Of a DNA stretch of 64,000 bases, positions 17,641 through 27,100 are shown in pieces. Each line of letters opens with the position of its first letter. Within the stretch, counting starts at the first letter, position 1. The translations under genes and the position numbers were made by a program. Under the pieces are notes generated by a model. The model was not told the origin of the DNA and ran no database searches. It saw nothing but the letters and a program-made list of their open reading frames with translations. Location: positions 4,092,001-4,156,000 of the forward strand of contig NZ_JAKNTK010000001.1 of assembly GCF_022440805.1 (NCBI RefSeq), given 5' to 3'. This DNA is from Holdemania massiliensis. Its GTDB lineage: Bacteria; Bacillota_I; Bacilli_A; Erysipelotrichales; Erysipelotrichaceae.

Positions 17641-17958
17641 TTATCGATCCAGTTCAAATTGTGCTTCAGAGGGATATTTCTGTTGATTCAATTTCTCCTT
17701 GATCGGAATCCACGTTTCAACATCAATATCATAACAATTCGCGACTGCCAGAGCATAATACAGGATATCCCAGATTTCCTCTTCAATCGTCCCTTTGATC
17801 TGATCTGGCGAAGCGGGTATGCGTTCTTTGCGCATAGCTCTGGCCAATTCCCCGGTTTCTTCCACGAGCTTTAAAAGATAATCTTTTGCCCGTTCGGGAT
17901 GATGATCCTTCGCTTTGATGTACGCCTGCAAATACTGAATCGTAATTCTTCCGTCCAC
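17641..17958 (-). CDS. MazG-like nucleotide pyrophosphohydrolase
   Basis: About 105 residues. KLVEETGEL and EEEIWDILYYALAVAN reproduce the EExxE...ExxD metal-binding helices of the MazG/all-alpha NTP pyrophosphatase fold, which hydrolyses NTPs or dNTPs to NMP and PPi, often for house-cleaning. The GTG at 17958 is preferred to the ATG at 17997 because AAGGAGAG stands eight bases before it and lies after the stop of the upstream gene. It is the second gene of a two-gene unit with the membrane protein at 17972-18541. Confidence 0.75.
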   Translation of the reverse strand: MDGRITIQYLQAYIKAKDHHPERAKDYLLKLVEETGELARAMRKERIPASPDQIKGTIEEEIWDILYYALAVANCYDIDVETWIPIKEKLNQQKYPSEAQFELDR

Positions 17959-17971
17959 GTTGCCGCTCTCC

Positions 17972-18541
17972 TTATCCTTCGTTATGGATTTCTTCAAGTG
18001 AAACTTGTTTTTCGTTAATATCCGCCAGCACCAACCGCGGATTCTTTGTCTTTAAGTATTGTGCCGCTTTAACTGCGTTATCCTTATCTTTGAGATTTAC
18101 GCTCAGACTGCGCTGATCCTTTAATCCCAGGATCAGCATGCCATCGTCAGCACTTCCGCTTGCGTATGGAGTTTCCGAAACAGGTGCGATACTGCAGGAA
18201 ACCAGTTCCTCATAGAGAATCGTATATCCACGACGACGGAACCAATAATAGGCTTTCTCTTCCCCCAGCCACAGATAATTTAACTGACACAATAACCCCA
18301 GGGATTCAGGCAAAGTCTTTGCCATTCGATCAATGCCGCGAAATTCCATCGCTAATAAAAGCAGAATTCCAATCAGGACAAGTCCCACTAAACCTGCCAG
18401 CCCCATTACGATAATCTGTCCAGGCCTACGCATCACAGCCAGTACAGCGATCAGCACGGCAATGCCCACCGCAATTAGATAAAATCGAAAACGTCCAAAA
18501 ACATTCTTTCGGCATGCCTGCTTCCATTCTTCCCGTGTCAT
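17972..18541 (-). CDS. Two-TM membrane protein of unknown function
   Basis: 189 residues: a short basic N-terminus, two adjacent membrane helices (about 20-37 and 44-66), then a soluble cytoplasmic domain with YYWFRRRGYTILYEELVSCSI and a beta-rich end resembling PH/YcxB-like folds. No named family recognised. It precedes the MazG-like gene by 13 bases. No clear link between the two functions is visible. Confidence 0.6.
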   Translation of the reverse strand: MTREEWKQACRKNVFGRFRFYLIAVGIAVLIAVLAVMRRPGQIIVMGLAGLVGLVLIGILLLLAMEFRGIDRMAKTLPESLGLLCQLNYLWLGEEKAYYWFRRRGYTILYEELVSCSIAPVSETPYASGSADDGMLILGLKDQRSLSVNLKDKDNAVKAAQYLKTKNPRLVLADINEKQVSLEEIHNEG

Positions 18542-18641
18542 TTTTTCGCCTTCTTCTTTATCTTTATTATCGCATACTTTCCTAAGATTGTACTCAACTA
18601 CTCATAATTTAATAAAATTCGATGAAATCTTCAAATTTTAT

Positions 18642-18675
18642 ATCAATTATTATAAGTATACTTATAATAATTGAT
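18642..18675. repeat. Perfect 34-bp palindrome upstream of the DUF4143 ATPase gene
   Basis: Two 17-base arms with no loop: the left arm ATCAATTATTATAAGTA is the exact reverse complement of the right arm TACTTATAATAATTGAT. It ends 50 bases before ATG 18726, in a very AT-rich region. It could be an operator bound by a dimer or a cruciform; as a transcript it has no T-run. Confidence 0.85.
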
Positions 18676-18725
18676 GACAAATATGGATATTTGAGCTAAA
18701 ATTATACAAAAGAGAGGTGTTTTGA

Positions 18726-20174
18726 ATGGCAATTATAAGCAAAGAAGCCTTACTGCGGGTATTATCCTCTTATAATCCATGGTGGAAAATGGATACAGTC
18801 AATCCGAAATTAATGAAATCTTATAAACGTTTTGCTTTTTATGAAGCTATGAAATGGTTGAATCAATCAACTTTGAGACGCACTGTTCTCTTAACAGGAA
18901 CACGCAGGGTTGGAAAAACCACAATTCAATATCAGATGATTGATACACTCTTGAAGAATGGAGTTTTACCACAGAAAATTATTTTTATTTCCATGGATCA
19001 CCCGATGCTGAAATTAAGCGAAATGAATGAAATTTTGGATTGTTATCACGAAAATATATATCCTGATCAGGATGTCTATTATTTTTTTGATGAAATTCAA
19101 TATGCTCAAAATTGGGATAAATGGTTAAAAACGATCTATGATATGCAGCCAGACACACAAATTGTTGCAACAGGCTCAGCCAGTCCGGCGCTAATAAAAG
19201 GAAATCAGGAAAGTGGAGCAGGTCGTTGGACAATTATTCAAGTTCCCACGCTGTCTTTTTACGAATATTGTGAATTATTAAATGTCGATCGGCCTGAGTT
19301 ACCTGCAAATCTCAAAATTACCCCGCTATTAAATCAATCGCAGCAAGAACGTACTCAAATTATGCTTCAGCTATCTAAAGTTCAGAATCATTTTATTCGT
19401 TATCTACAAGTGGGTGGATTTCCGGAATTGGCCTTAGCTGACAATGATGTCCTTGCTCAACAAATTATGCGGGATGATGTTGTCGATAAAGTTTTAAAAC
19501 GCGATTTACCCTCGATTTATAAAATTCGGAATGCGACAGAATTAGAAAGAATCTTCATTTATCTTTGCAACGTTTCTTCAGAAATCGTTTCGATTGATGC
19601 CATTTCGAGAGAATTAAATGGAGTTAGCCGACCCACGGTAGAAAACTATATTCAATATCTTGAAAGCGCACATTTGATATATCAAAGCTGGCCTGTCAAT
19701 ATCGCTGGCAAAAAAGTTTTAAAGGCGAGTCCTAAAATCTACATTGCAGACGCTGCAATCAGAAATGCAGTCTTAATGGATGATACCATTCTAAGCAATC
19801 CCATCGAAATGGGAAAAATCGTTGAGACAGCCGTGTATAAGCATGTTGCTGCATTCTATTATCAACAGGCAGCCTCCGTCGGGTACTACCGAGGTGGAAA
19901 ACGGGGAAACGAGATTGATATTGTAGTTGAATGCTCCAATCAAAAAAACATTCATATTGAAGTTAAATATCGGGAGGGAGCTCCCATCCCAGACAATGAC
20001 GCCATTGTGGAATTAAGCAAAGAAGCAGCTGCTTCAATCATCGTCACTAAAAATAGTGATGATTATGGTGTTCATCATACGAAAAATGGTAAAGACTTAA
20101 TTCGTATCCCTGCCTTTGCTTTCCTTTATCTGCTTGGTCATGCCGAAAAACAGGGTTATCGTAGCATGAGTTAG
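18726..20174 (+). CDS. AAA ATPase with DUF4143 domain
   Basis: 482 residues. Walker A is TGTRRVGKTT (residues 57-66), Walker B YYFFDEIQ (about residue 120), and TGSAS forms the sensor. The C-terminal third is DUF4143, including the nuclease-like motif NEIDIVVE...IHIEVKYREG, i.e. a PD-(D/E)xK-like D...ExK pattern. Such proteins are common in gut Firmicutes and Bacteroidetes; the function is unsettled. AGAGAGGTG precedes ATG 18726. The gene is more AT-rich than its neighbours and stands alone between unrelated units behind a perfect palindrome, which fits horizontal acquisition. Confidence 0.9.
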   Translation: MAIISKEALLRVLSSYNPWWKMDTVNPKLMKSYKRFAFYEAMKWLNQSTLRRTVLLTGTRRVGKTTIQYQMIDTLLKNGVLPQKIIFISMDHPMLKLSEMNEILDCYHENIYPDQDVYYFFDEIQYAQNWDKWLKTIYDMQPDTQIVATGSASPALIKGNQESGAGRWTIIQVPTLSFYEYCELLNVDRPELPANLKITPLLNQSQQERTQIMLQLSKVQNHFIRYLQVGGFPELALADNDVLAQQIMRDDVVDKVLKRDLPSIYKIRNATELERIFIYLCNVSSEIVSIDAISRELNGVSRPTVENYIQYLESAHLIYQSWPVNIAGKKVLKASPKIYIADAAIRNAVLMDDTILSNPIEMGKIVETAVYKHVAAFYYQQAASVGYYRGGKRGNEIDIVVECSNQKNIHIEVKYREGAPIPDNDAIVELSKEAAASIIVTKNSDDYGVHHTKNGKDLIRIPAFAFLYLLGHAEKQGYRSMS

Positions 20175-20227
20175 TCACAACAATAATGCACATTTTATCT
20201 TTAAGATCTCACTTTCGATTTAAACGT

Positions 20228-20287
20228 AATAAAACAGCTGAGGCAGCAGGATTGGTTATCCGCTTGTCGCAGCTGTTTCTTTTTATC
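20228..20287. terminator. Bidirectional terminator between convergent genes
   Basis: AAACAGCTG (20232-20240) pairs with CAGCTGTTT (20270-20278), followed by CTTTTT on the plus strand and TTTTATTA on the minus strand. It serves both the ATPase gene and the ABC exporter operon. Confidence 0.8.
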
Positions 20288-20292
20288 TTGAA

Positions 20293-22029
20293 TTAACTTT
20301 CAAACTGACTGTTAAACAGTTTAGCATAGAACCCACGAGCTTGAAGCAGTTCGTCATGAGTTCCGGACTCAATGATATTGCCTTCCTTCAGAACCAAAAT
20401 CACATCCGCATTTTTAATCGTGGAAAGACGATGGGCAATAACGAAACACGTTCGGCCTTTCATCAGTTCCAGCATTGCGTCCTGAATCGCCATTTCTGTC
20501 CGAGAATCAACATTTGAGGTAGCTTCATCCAAGATCAGCATTCTAGCATTCGACAACATCGCCCGCGCAATCGTCAGCAGCTGCTTCTGACCTTTGGAAA
20601 TGTTGACGCCGTCATCGGTCAGCACAGTCTGATAGCCCTGCGGCAGAGTTTCTACGAAATCATGGATATGTGCCTTCTTGCAAACATCGATGACCTCTTC
20701 CAAAGTGGCATCGTCACGGGCATACGCGACATTTTCCTGAATAGTCCCCTGGAACAGCCAGGTATCCTGCAGAACCATCGTAAACGCCTTGCGCAGACTG
20801 TCGCGGGTCAGATTACGGATTGGATAACCGTCAACCGAAATCACGCCTTCATTGACATCATAGAACCGCATCAGCAAATTAATGATCGTCGTCTTGCCTG
20901 CCCCGGTCGGACCGACAATGGCCACCAGCTGGCCAGGATCAGCATGCAGCCGCAGATCATGGATGATCTCTTTTTCCGGCGTATACCCGAATTTGACATG
21001 ATCAATATCAACCATCCCTCGCGTATCTATCAAGACCTTGGCATCCGCTTCATCCGGAAGCTCTGCCGGCTCATCCAGCAGTCGGAAGATCCGCTCCGCC
21101 GCAGCCGCAGCTGTTTGCAGCTCAGTGATGATATTCGCTGTTTCATTGATGGGTCCCGAGAACTTCCGGGAGTACATAACAAAGGAGGAAATATTGCCGA
21201 TTGTAATTTTGCCCATCAGAAACAGAATCGCTCCGAACATACTGATCAGAGAAAGCGACAGATTGTTGACAAAGTTGACGGAAGGCCCCATGATGCTGCC
21301 TTCATAATCCGCCGTATAATACGCCTGACTGGCGTCCTCATTACGGCCGTCATATTTAGTGATAATTGTATCTTCCTGACCATAGGCCTTAATCGTTTTG
21401 TTTCCCGACAACATCTCTTCGGTAAATCCATTCAGTTCCCCCAGCTTTCGTGAACGCCGGCGAAACAAAGGCTTTACTTTGATCATTCGGTAGCGGGCAA
21501 AGACCAGGGTAATCGGAACGGTGATGACAAAGACCAGAACCAGGATCGGCGCGATCGACAACATCATCAATAATGAGCCCACGACAGTGATGACGCCGGT
21601 CACCAGCTGAAGAATATCACTGGACAGTGAAGTATTGATCGTGTCGATATCATAAGAAATCTTCGATACGATATCCCCGGTCTGATTGCGGTCAAAATAA
21701 CTAACCGGCAGTTCCAGCAGATGTTCAAAAACCTGCTTGCGCATCCGATGTGTGATCTTTTTGGATACCTGCAGCAGAATGATCTGCAGGATGTAAGTTA
21801 AAACGCTGGAAACCACATAGAAGATGACCATCAATATACAGTAATAGAGAACCCGGTCAAAATTGACCTGACTTGGCCCCCCGATCGCATCAATCGCCAT
21901 GCCGGTCAGTTTAGGACCATACAGAGCCAGCACGTTGGCAACGATCGTCGTAATACAGGCCAGAAGAAGCAAAAACTTCGATTCCTTTAAATATCCGATC
22001 AACCGCCGGATTGTCGCTTTTCTATTCAA
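20293..22029 (-). CDS. ABC exporter half-transporter, canonical ATPase subunit
   Basis: About 578 residues: six-helix membrane domain then NBD. Walker A is GPTGAGKTT, the Walker B end is MLILDEATS (with the catalytic Glu), and the switch is IAHRLS. The signature reads SKGQ instead of SGGQ. TTG at 22029 is chosen as start: GGGAGGTG lies six bases ahead and the codon overlaps the stop of the partner gene; the longer ATG-start reading would overlap the partner by over 50 bases. It forms a heterodimeric exporter with the product of 22022-23737. Substrate (drug, lipid or peptide) unknown. Confidence 0.9.
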   Translation of the reverse strand: MNRKATIRRLIGYLKESKFLLLLACITTIVANVLALYGPKLTGMAIDAIGGPSQVNFDRVLYYCILMVIFYVVSSVLTYILQIILLQVSKKITHRMRKQVFEHLLELPVSYFDRNQTGDIVSKISYDIDTINTSLSSDILQLVTGVITVVGSLLMMLSIAPILVLVFVITVPITLVFARYRMIKVKPLFRRRSRKLGELNGFTEEMLSGNKTIKAYGQEDTIITKYDGRNEDASQAYYTADYEGSIMGPSVNFVNNLSLSLISMFGAILFLMGKITIGNISSFVMYSRKFSGPINETANIITELQTAAAAAERIFRLLDEPAELPDEADAKVLIDTRGMVDIDHVKFGYTPEKEIIHDLRLHADPGQLVAIVGPTGAGKTTIINLLMRFYDVNEGVISVDGYPIRNLTRDSLRKAFTMVLQDTWLFQGTIQENVAYARDDATLEEVIDVCKKAHIHDFVETLPQGYQTVLTDDGVNISKGQKQLLTIARAMLSNARMLILDEATSNVDSRTEMAIQDAMLELMKGRTCFVIAHRLSTIKNADVILVLKEGNIIESGTHDELLQARGFYAKLFNSQFES

Positions 22030-23737
22030 GCAGCGCACCTCCCATCTGACTGTCGCTGATCGACGCATAAATTTCACTGGTCTGCATCAGCTCATCATGC
22101 GTTCCGCGTGCCACGATTTTCCCTTGATCCAAAACTAGAATCTCATCTGCATGCATGATGCTGGAAACTCGCTGCGCCACGATGACCTTTGCCGTTTCGG
22201 CAAAGTGTGTGTTGATCGCTTTGCGCAGCCGTGCATCGGTTTCATAATCCAGCGCCGAACTGGAATCGTCGAGCAGCAGAATCTTCGGATTATTGACAAA
22301 GGCCCGCGATAGGAAAATCCGCTGCCGTTGCCCGCCGGAAAGGTTAGTGCCTTTGGAATTCAGCTTATAATCAAATTCATCGGTTAAACTCTTAATGAAC
22401 GGACGGGCCTGAGCAATCTGGGTTGCTTCATCCAACAGTTCATCGTCAATCGGACGGCCGAAAGCAATATTCTCCCGAACTGAATCCTGGAAGATAAAGT
22501 CATTTTGCATGACAATGCCGTATTCCTGACGCAGATCTTTCGGATCATAGCTGCGGATATCCCGGCCATGAATCCGAATCACGCCGGTATCTGCATCATA
22601 GAAGCGCATCAACAGCTGTAAAATTGTTGATTTTCCAGATCCGGTAGCCCCGATAATGCCCAATGTCTGTCCCTTTTTCAGGCTGAAGGTGATGTCTTCC
22701 ACATTATCCTTAATTCCCAAATAGGAAAAACTGACATGATCAAATTCCACAATCTTATCATTCAGCGGAGAATCATCGGTGATGATTTCCATCTCATCCT
22801 GAGCTTTAAGCACTTCCTCAATTCGATCCGCACTCGCAATGCCCTTGGAAGTCATCACGAAAATTCGGCTGATCGACATCATCGCATTGGTGATAATCGT
22901 AAAGTAGTTGGTAAACGCGATAATTTTCCCGGTTTCACTCAAGCCGCCGTTGACCCGCCAGGCGCCGACGAGAATTACCCCGACCAAACCTAAATTCATA
23001 AACAGATTCATCAGCGGATTGATTGCCGCCATTCGGGTATTCGCTTTGAGTTCCTCATTGGCCAATCCCATATTCACGCTTTCATAGCGCTTTTTTTCAT
23101 GATCCGCTTTGGACAGGGCCTTGATCACGCGAATGCCCTGAGCATTTTCACGAACAACGGAAATCATCCGATCCTGGGCCTGCTGCACCTTGGTGAACAT
23201 TGGAATCCCTTTTGTCGCTTTGGAGTAAACCAGATAGGTGATAAAAGGCAGCGTTGCCAGCATGACCATGGCCAACACCGGCTCCATGATCAGGGTAATG
23301 ATCATGCCGCCGATCAGCAGGATCGGAGCGCGGACGCCCATCCGTTGAATCATGCCGATCATCCGGTGGACATTGTACGTATCGCTGGTCAGCCGGCTTT
23401 CCAGCGAAGGGATGGTAAATTCATCACCCTTGCGGCAGGACAGCCGAATTGTTTTTTCAAAGAGATCATGCCGGATATGAATTGTTGCATCACGGGCTAC
23501 CCGTGACGCCAGCCGGTTCGCCATGATATCAAAAATCCAACCGGCCACAGAAACCACGATCATGATCACACCATAGATTACAATTAATTGAACATCTTTC
23601 ATGGGTACAATCGAATCGATGACATAGGCCAGCAGATACGGCAGCAGCAGCACCGCCAACGCTCCCAGCGCCTTCATCAGGAAGCTGATCGACATATCTT
23701 TCAGCAGCGGTTTTAAATATTTCTTCAAAAGTTCCAT
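22022..23737 (-). CDS. ABC exporter half-transporter, degenerate ATPase subunit
   Basis: 571 residues, same layout as its partner. Walker A GATGSGKST and the signature LSGGQRQR are canonical. The Walker B end reads LLLDDSSSALD, so the catalytic Glu is Asp, and the switch histidine is Gln (VIVAQRVSS). Together with SKGQ of the partner, these changes fall in one of the two composite ATP sites, the hallmark of heterodimeric exporters with one degenerate site. The first gene of a two-gene operon; TATAAT lies at 23813-23818. Confidence 0.9.
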   Translation of the reverse strand: MELLKKYLKPLLKDMSISFLMKALGALAVLLLPYLLAYVIDSIVPMKDVQLIVIYGVIMIVVSVAGWIFDIMANRLASRVARDATIHIRHDLFEKTIRLSCRKGDEFTIPSLESRLTSDTYNVHRMIGMIQRMGVRAPILLIGGMIITLIMEPVLAMVMLATLPFITYLVYSKATKGIPMFTKVQQAQDRMISVVRENAQGIRVIKALSKADHEKKRYESVNMGLANEELKANTRMAAINPLMNLFMNLGLVGVILVGAWRVNGGLSETGKIIAFTNYFTIITNAMMSISRIFVMTSKGIASADRIEEVLKAQDEMEIITDDSPLNDKIVEFDHVSFSYLGIKDNVEDITFSLKKGQTLGIIGATGSGKSTILQLLMRFYDADTGVIRIHGRDIRSYDPKDLRQEYGIVMQNDFIFQDSVRENIAFGRPIDDELLDEATQIAQARPFIKSLTDEFDYKLNSKGTNLSGGQRQRIFLSRAFVNNPKILLLDDSSSALDYETDARLRKAINTHFAETAKVIVAQRVSSIMHADEILVLDQGKIVARGTHDELMQTSEIYASISDSQMGGALLE

Positions 23738-24113
23738 AACTGACTCTCATTCCCCCTTTATTCTCACTTAGTTTCCTTTACCAACTGTTAGCAAGCTAAG
23801 CTTTTCTCTATCATTATACCAGTCTCTGGCTAACTTTCCAGTTCAAAAATTACATTCATTATAAGAAAGTAATTGAAATCTTTTAGAAATCTGAATTCAC
23901 TCCCTGTTACTCTCTTGATTTTTACCTACACTTTGAACTCGTTATTTCATATGAAAGAGAACCTTGGACTTCCTTTTTAAAGGATCCGTCAAAACCAGCT
24001 TTAAGAAAATAGGAAAACGATAGAAAGCATTTTTTGGCGCTTCCTATCGTTTTTCCTATTTATTTTTTAGAATGATTCTTGCATATCTTTTTTATTGGTA
24101 TGCCTTCCTGCTT
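23738..24113. other. Gene-free stretch between ABC operon and surface protein
   Basis: No coding region seen. It contains a possible -10 (TATAAT, minus, 23813-23818) for the ABC operon, two GTTAGC words nearby, and the terminator of the surface-protein gene. Confidence 0.5.
24014..24056 (-). terminator. Terminator of the giant surface-protein gene
   Basis: CGATAGAAAGC (24018-24028) pairs with GCTTCCTATCG (24039-24049) with one G-T pair; T-rich on the minus strand. Confidence 0.8.
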
Positions 24114-27100
24114 CTATTTTAATTTCTTAAAGATGAAGAAACCACCACCGATTACTGCAATACCAAGGACAGTTACCCAAAGAATCCAAGAAGATGACTG
24201 ATTTGTCGATTTCTGAGGTTGGATGGTTGCTTCCGGTACAGAACTCGCCTTTGGAGTTTCAGTTGGTAAACTTGTTGGTTCGCTCTTCATATTGGTTTCC
24301 GGAGTTGTTTCCGGCGTTGTCTGCGGCAGCCGACTTGGCTCTGATGTCGGTTTCGGTTTTGCTTTCGCAGGGATAGACGCGGTTGGAGTCGGTATGACTT
24401 CATTCTCTGTTTTTGATTCTTCTTCGTGAGGTTTCTGTTGTTCTCTTCGTGTTCCCGTCACAACAAATGGTGAGAAATCAGGACTTGTAATCTTTGTAAT
24501 TCCACCCTCCATTGTAATCTGACGCTCAGTTGGTACTCCGTTGGCAATGTGATAAACCTTAATCTCAGTAAAGGTCTCTAAATCAATCACCTTCTCAACA
24601 GCGATTGTAATTGATGAACCTGAATTCCATAAGGTATCGTTATTCACTCTATCCACAAATTGAATCTGCAGACCAAACAAAACTTCCTGCTTTCCTAATA
24701 CAGACTGAACGTAACCCTTAGCTACTTCTTTGGATAGTTCTTCTACTTCTAAAGCAATATGCCAAGGAATATTTTCAACACTGGCTCCCGTTGGCTGATG
24801 ATTAACTTTTTCAGCAACTGATTTCAAAGCATTCAGCTTTTCTTGATATTCCTGAGTGAAGAACACTTTTTGATCTTCAGGCAAAGCATTCAATGCCTGA
24901 TGCAGCTGCACAAAATCATGCATACTACCTTCATTTACTTTATCGGTACTGATCAGTTTTTCTAATAATAATTGTGTATCTGCATTCGGCTTTGCGGCGC
25001 TCTTACGTGTAACATTAATTGTATACGTCATACTGGTCGAGTTATCTTCCGCAACAACTGTAATTACAATCTTATTTTGACCTTCATGAAGGTTCTCATG
25101 TCCGCTGATTTGGACCGAAGCATGATCGCTGACCGTTACATTCAGCGTCAAGGACGTAATATCTGCTTCAACTTCGGCGTTATAACTGTAAACATAAGAA
25201 TTAAATTCAGGATCTACGTTCAATCCTTCCAGGCTTAACAATAGTGCATCATGGGACAGCTCTAATTCTTCCTTAGTGATTGTAACGAAATATTCCTTTA
25301 CACTTCCATCAGCTGCTGTTACATGAATCGTCCAAAGAACGCCTTCATCATCCAGACTGGAAGCCTGAGCATTCACAGAAGCTTGATCATCCTGAGTAAT
25401 ACCCAGAATTTGAATCATGCTTGGATTCACTGCTTTTGCGGTATATTCCAAGACTTCTGGATCAAAGGTTTCATTTAATACTATTCCTTGAATGGCTTTT
25501 AAATTTGCATTGGAAGAGCGGATTGGTTCCTTGCGAATAACCGTAATTATGGTTTCTTTTTTCGTTCCGTCTTCCGCGGTTACCGTTACTGTTATCTGAT
25601 TCTCACCTACTTGCAAATCAGAGAAGCCCGTTGCCATTACCGTCGCATTTGCATGCTTAGCAACCGCATGAACCTGCAAAGAAGTAATTTCATTTTCGAC
25701 AACTACTGAATAAGCAAAGATTTCAGGATTAAATTGAGGATCGAGACTTCCCGCAGATAAAGTAAGTTCCTCTAAAGAAGCATCACTCGATTTTAAAGCT
25801 TCACGGGTAATTGTAATAGTATATGTTTTAACAGTTCCATCTTCTGCGGTCACTTGAATTGAGATTTTATTTTCTCCTTCAGCTAAAGATGTACTTCCGA
25901 TTACCTCTGCCGTTGCTTTCGCATGATTCGTTGCAACATTAACAGTAATTTCTTTAACGCTGTTAGCGACTATTACGCTGTAGTTTTCAGTATCAGGTGA
26001 AAATATAGGAGTTAACGTTCCATTACTGAGAATTAATGATTTCAATGTTGCGTCTGAAGATTTCGCTTCCTGGCGTGTAATTACAATGGTATACGTCTTC
26101 TTCGTTGTTCCATCTTCAGCTGTAACCCCAATTTCGATCGTATTCGTTCCGACGGTTAAGTTCTGAATTCCCGTTCCCGTAACAGTAGCTTTCGTGTCTG
26201 TTGGCTCTGCACTGACTGTTAACTGAGAAACACTGTTATCCACGGTTGCGGTATAACTCATCGTATCCTTACTGAATACTGGGGAAAGTGTTCCTTCATT
26301 GAGGCTCAGTGATTTCAATGTCGCATCGGTCGATTTCGCTTCCTGGCGTGTAATTACAATGGTATACGTCTTCTTCGTTGTTCCATCTTCAGCTGTAACC
26401 CCAACTTCGATCGTATTCGTTCCAACGATTAAGTTCTTGACTCCGCTTCCCGTAACAGTAGCTTTCGTGTCTGTTGACTCTGCACTGACCGTTAACTGAG
26501 AAACACTGTTATCCACGGTTGCAGTATAGCTCATTGTATCTTGACTGAATTCTGGGGAAAGTGTTCCTTCACTGATGTTCAGTGATTTCAATGTCGCATC
26601 GGTCGATTTTGGAGCCTGTCGTGTAACTACAATGGTATACGTCTTCTTCGTTGTCCCATCTTCAGCTGTAACCCCAATTTCAATCGTATTCGTTCCGTCG
26701 GCTAAATTCTTGACTCCGCTTCCCGTAACAGTGGCTTTTGTGTCTGTTGACTCTGCACTGACTGTTAGCTGTGAAACACTATTATCCACGGTTGCAGTAT
26801 AGCTCATCGTATCTTTACTGAATTCTGGGAAAAGTGTTCCTTCACTGATGTTCAGTGATTTCAATGTTGCGTCTGAAGATTTCGCTTCCTGTCGAGTAAC
26901 TACAATGGTATACGTCTTCTTCGTTGTCCCATCTTCAGCTGTAACCCCAACTTCGATCGTATTCGTTCCAACGGTTAAGTTATGAACTCTGCTTCCAGTA
27001 ACAGTAGCTTTCGTGTCTGTTGACTCTGCACTGACTGTTAACTGTGAAACACGGTTATCCACGGTTGCGGTATAGCTCATCGTATCTTTACTGAATTCTG

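Noticed and set aside
20662..21453. Plus-strand 263-codon frame opposite the ABC exporter gene
   Set aside because: Shadow of a strong gene; no domain and no ribosome site.
24200..24345. LPQTT in the surface protein as sortase signal
   Set aside because: It is about 45 residues before the membrane helix and lacks the usual Gly; a plain membrane anchor is the safer reading.
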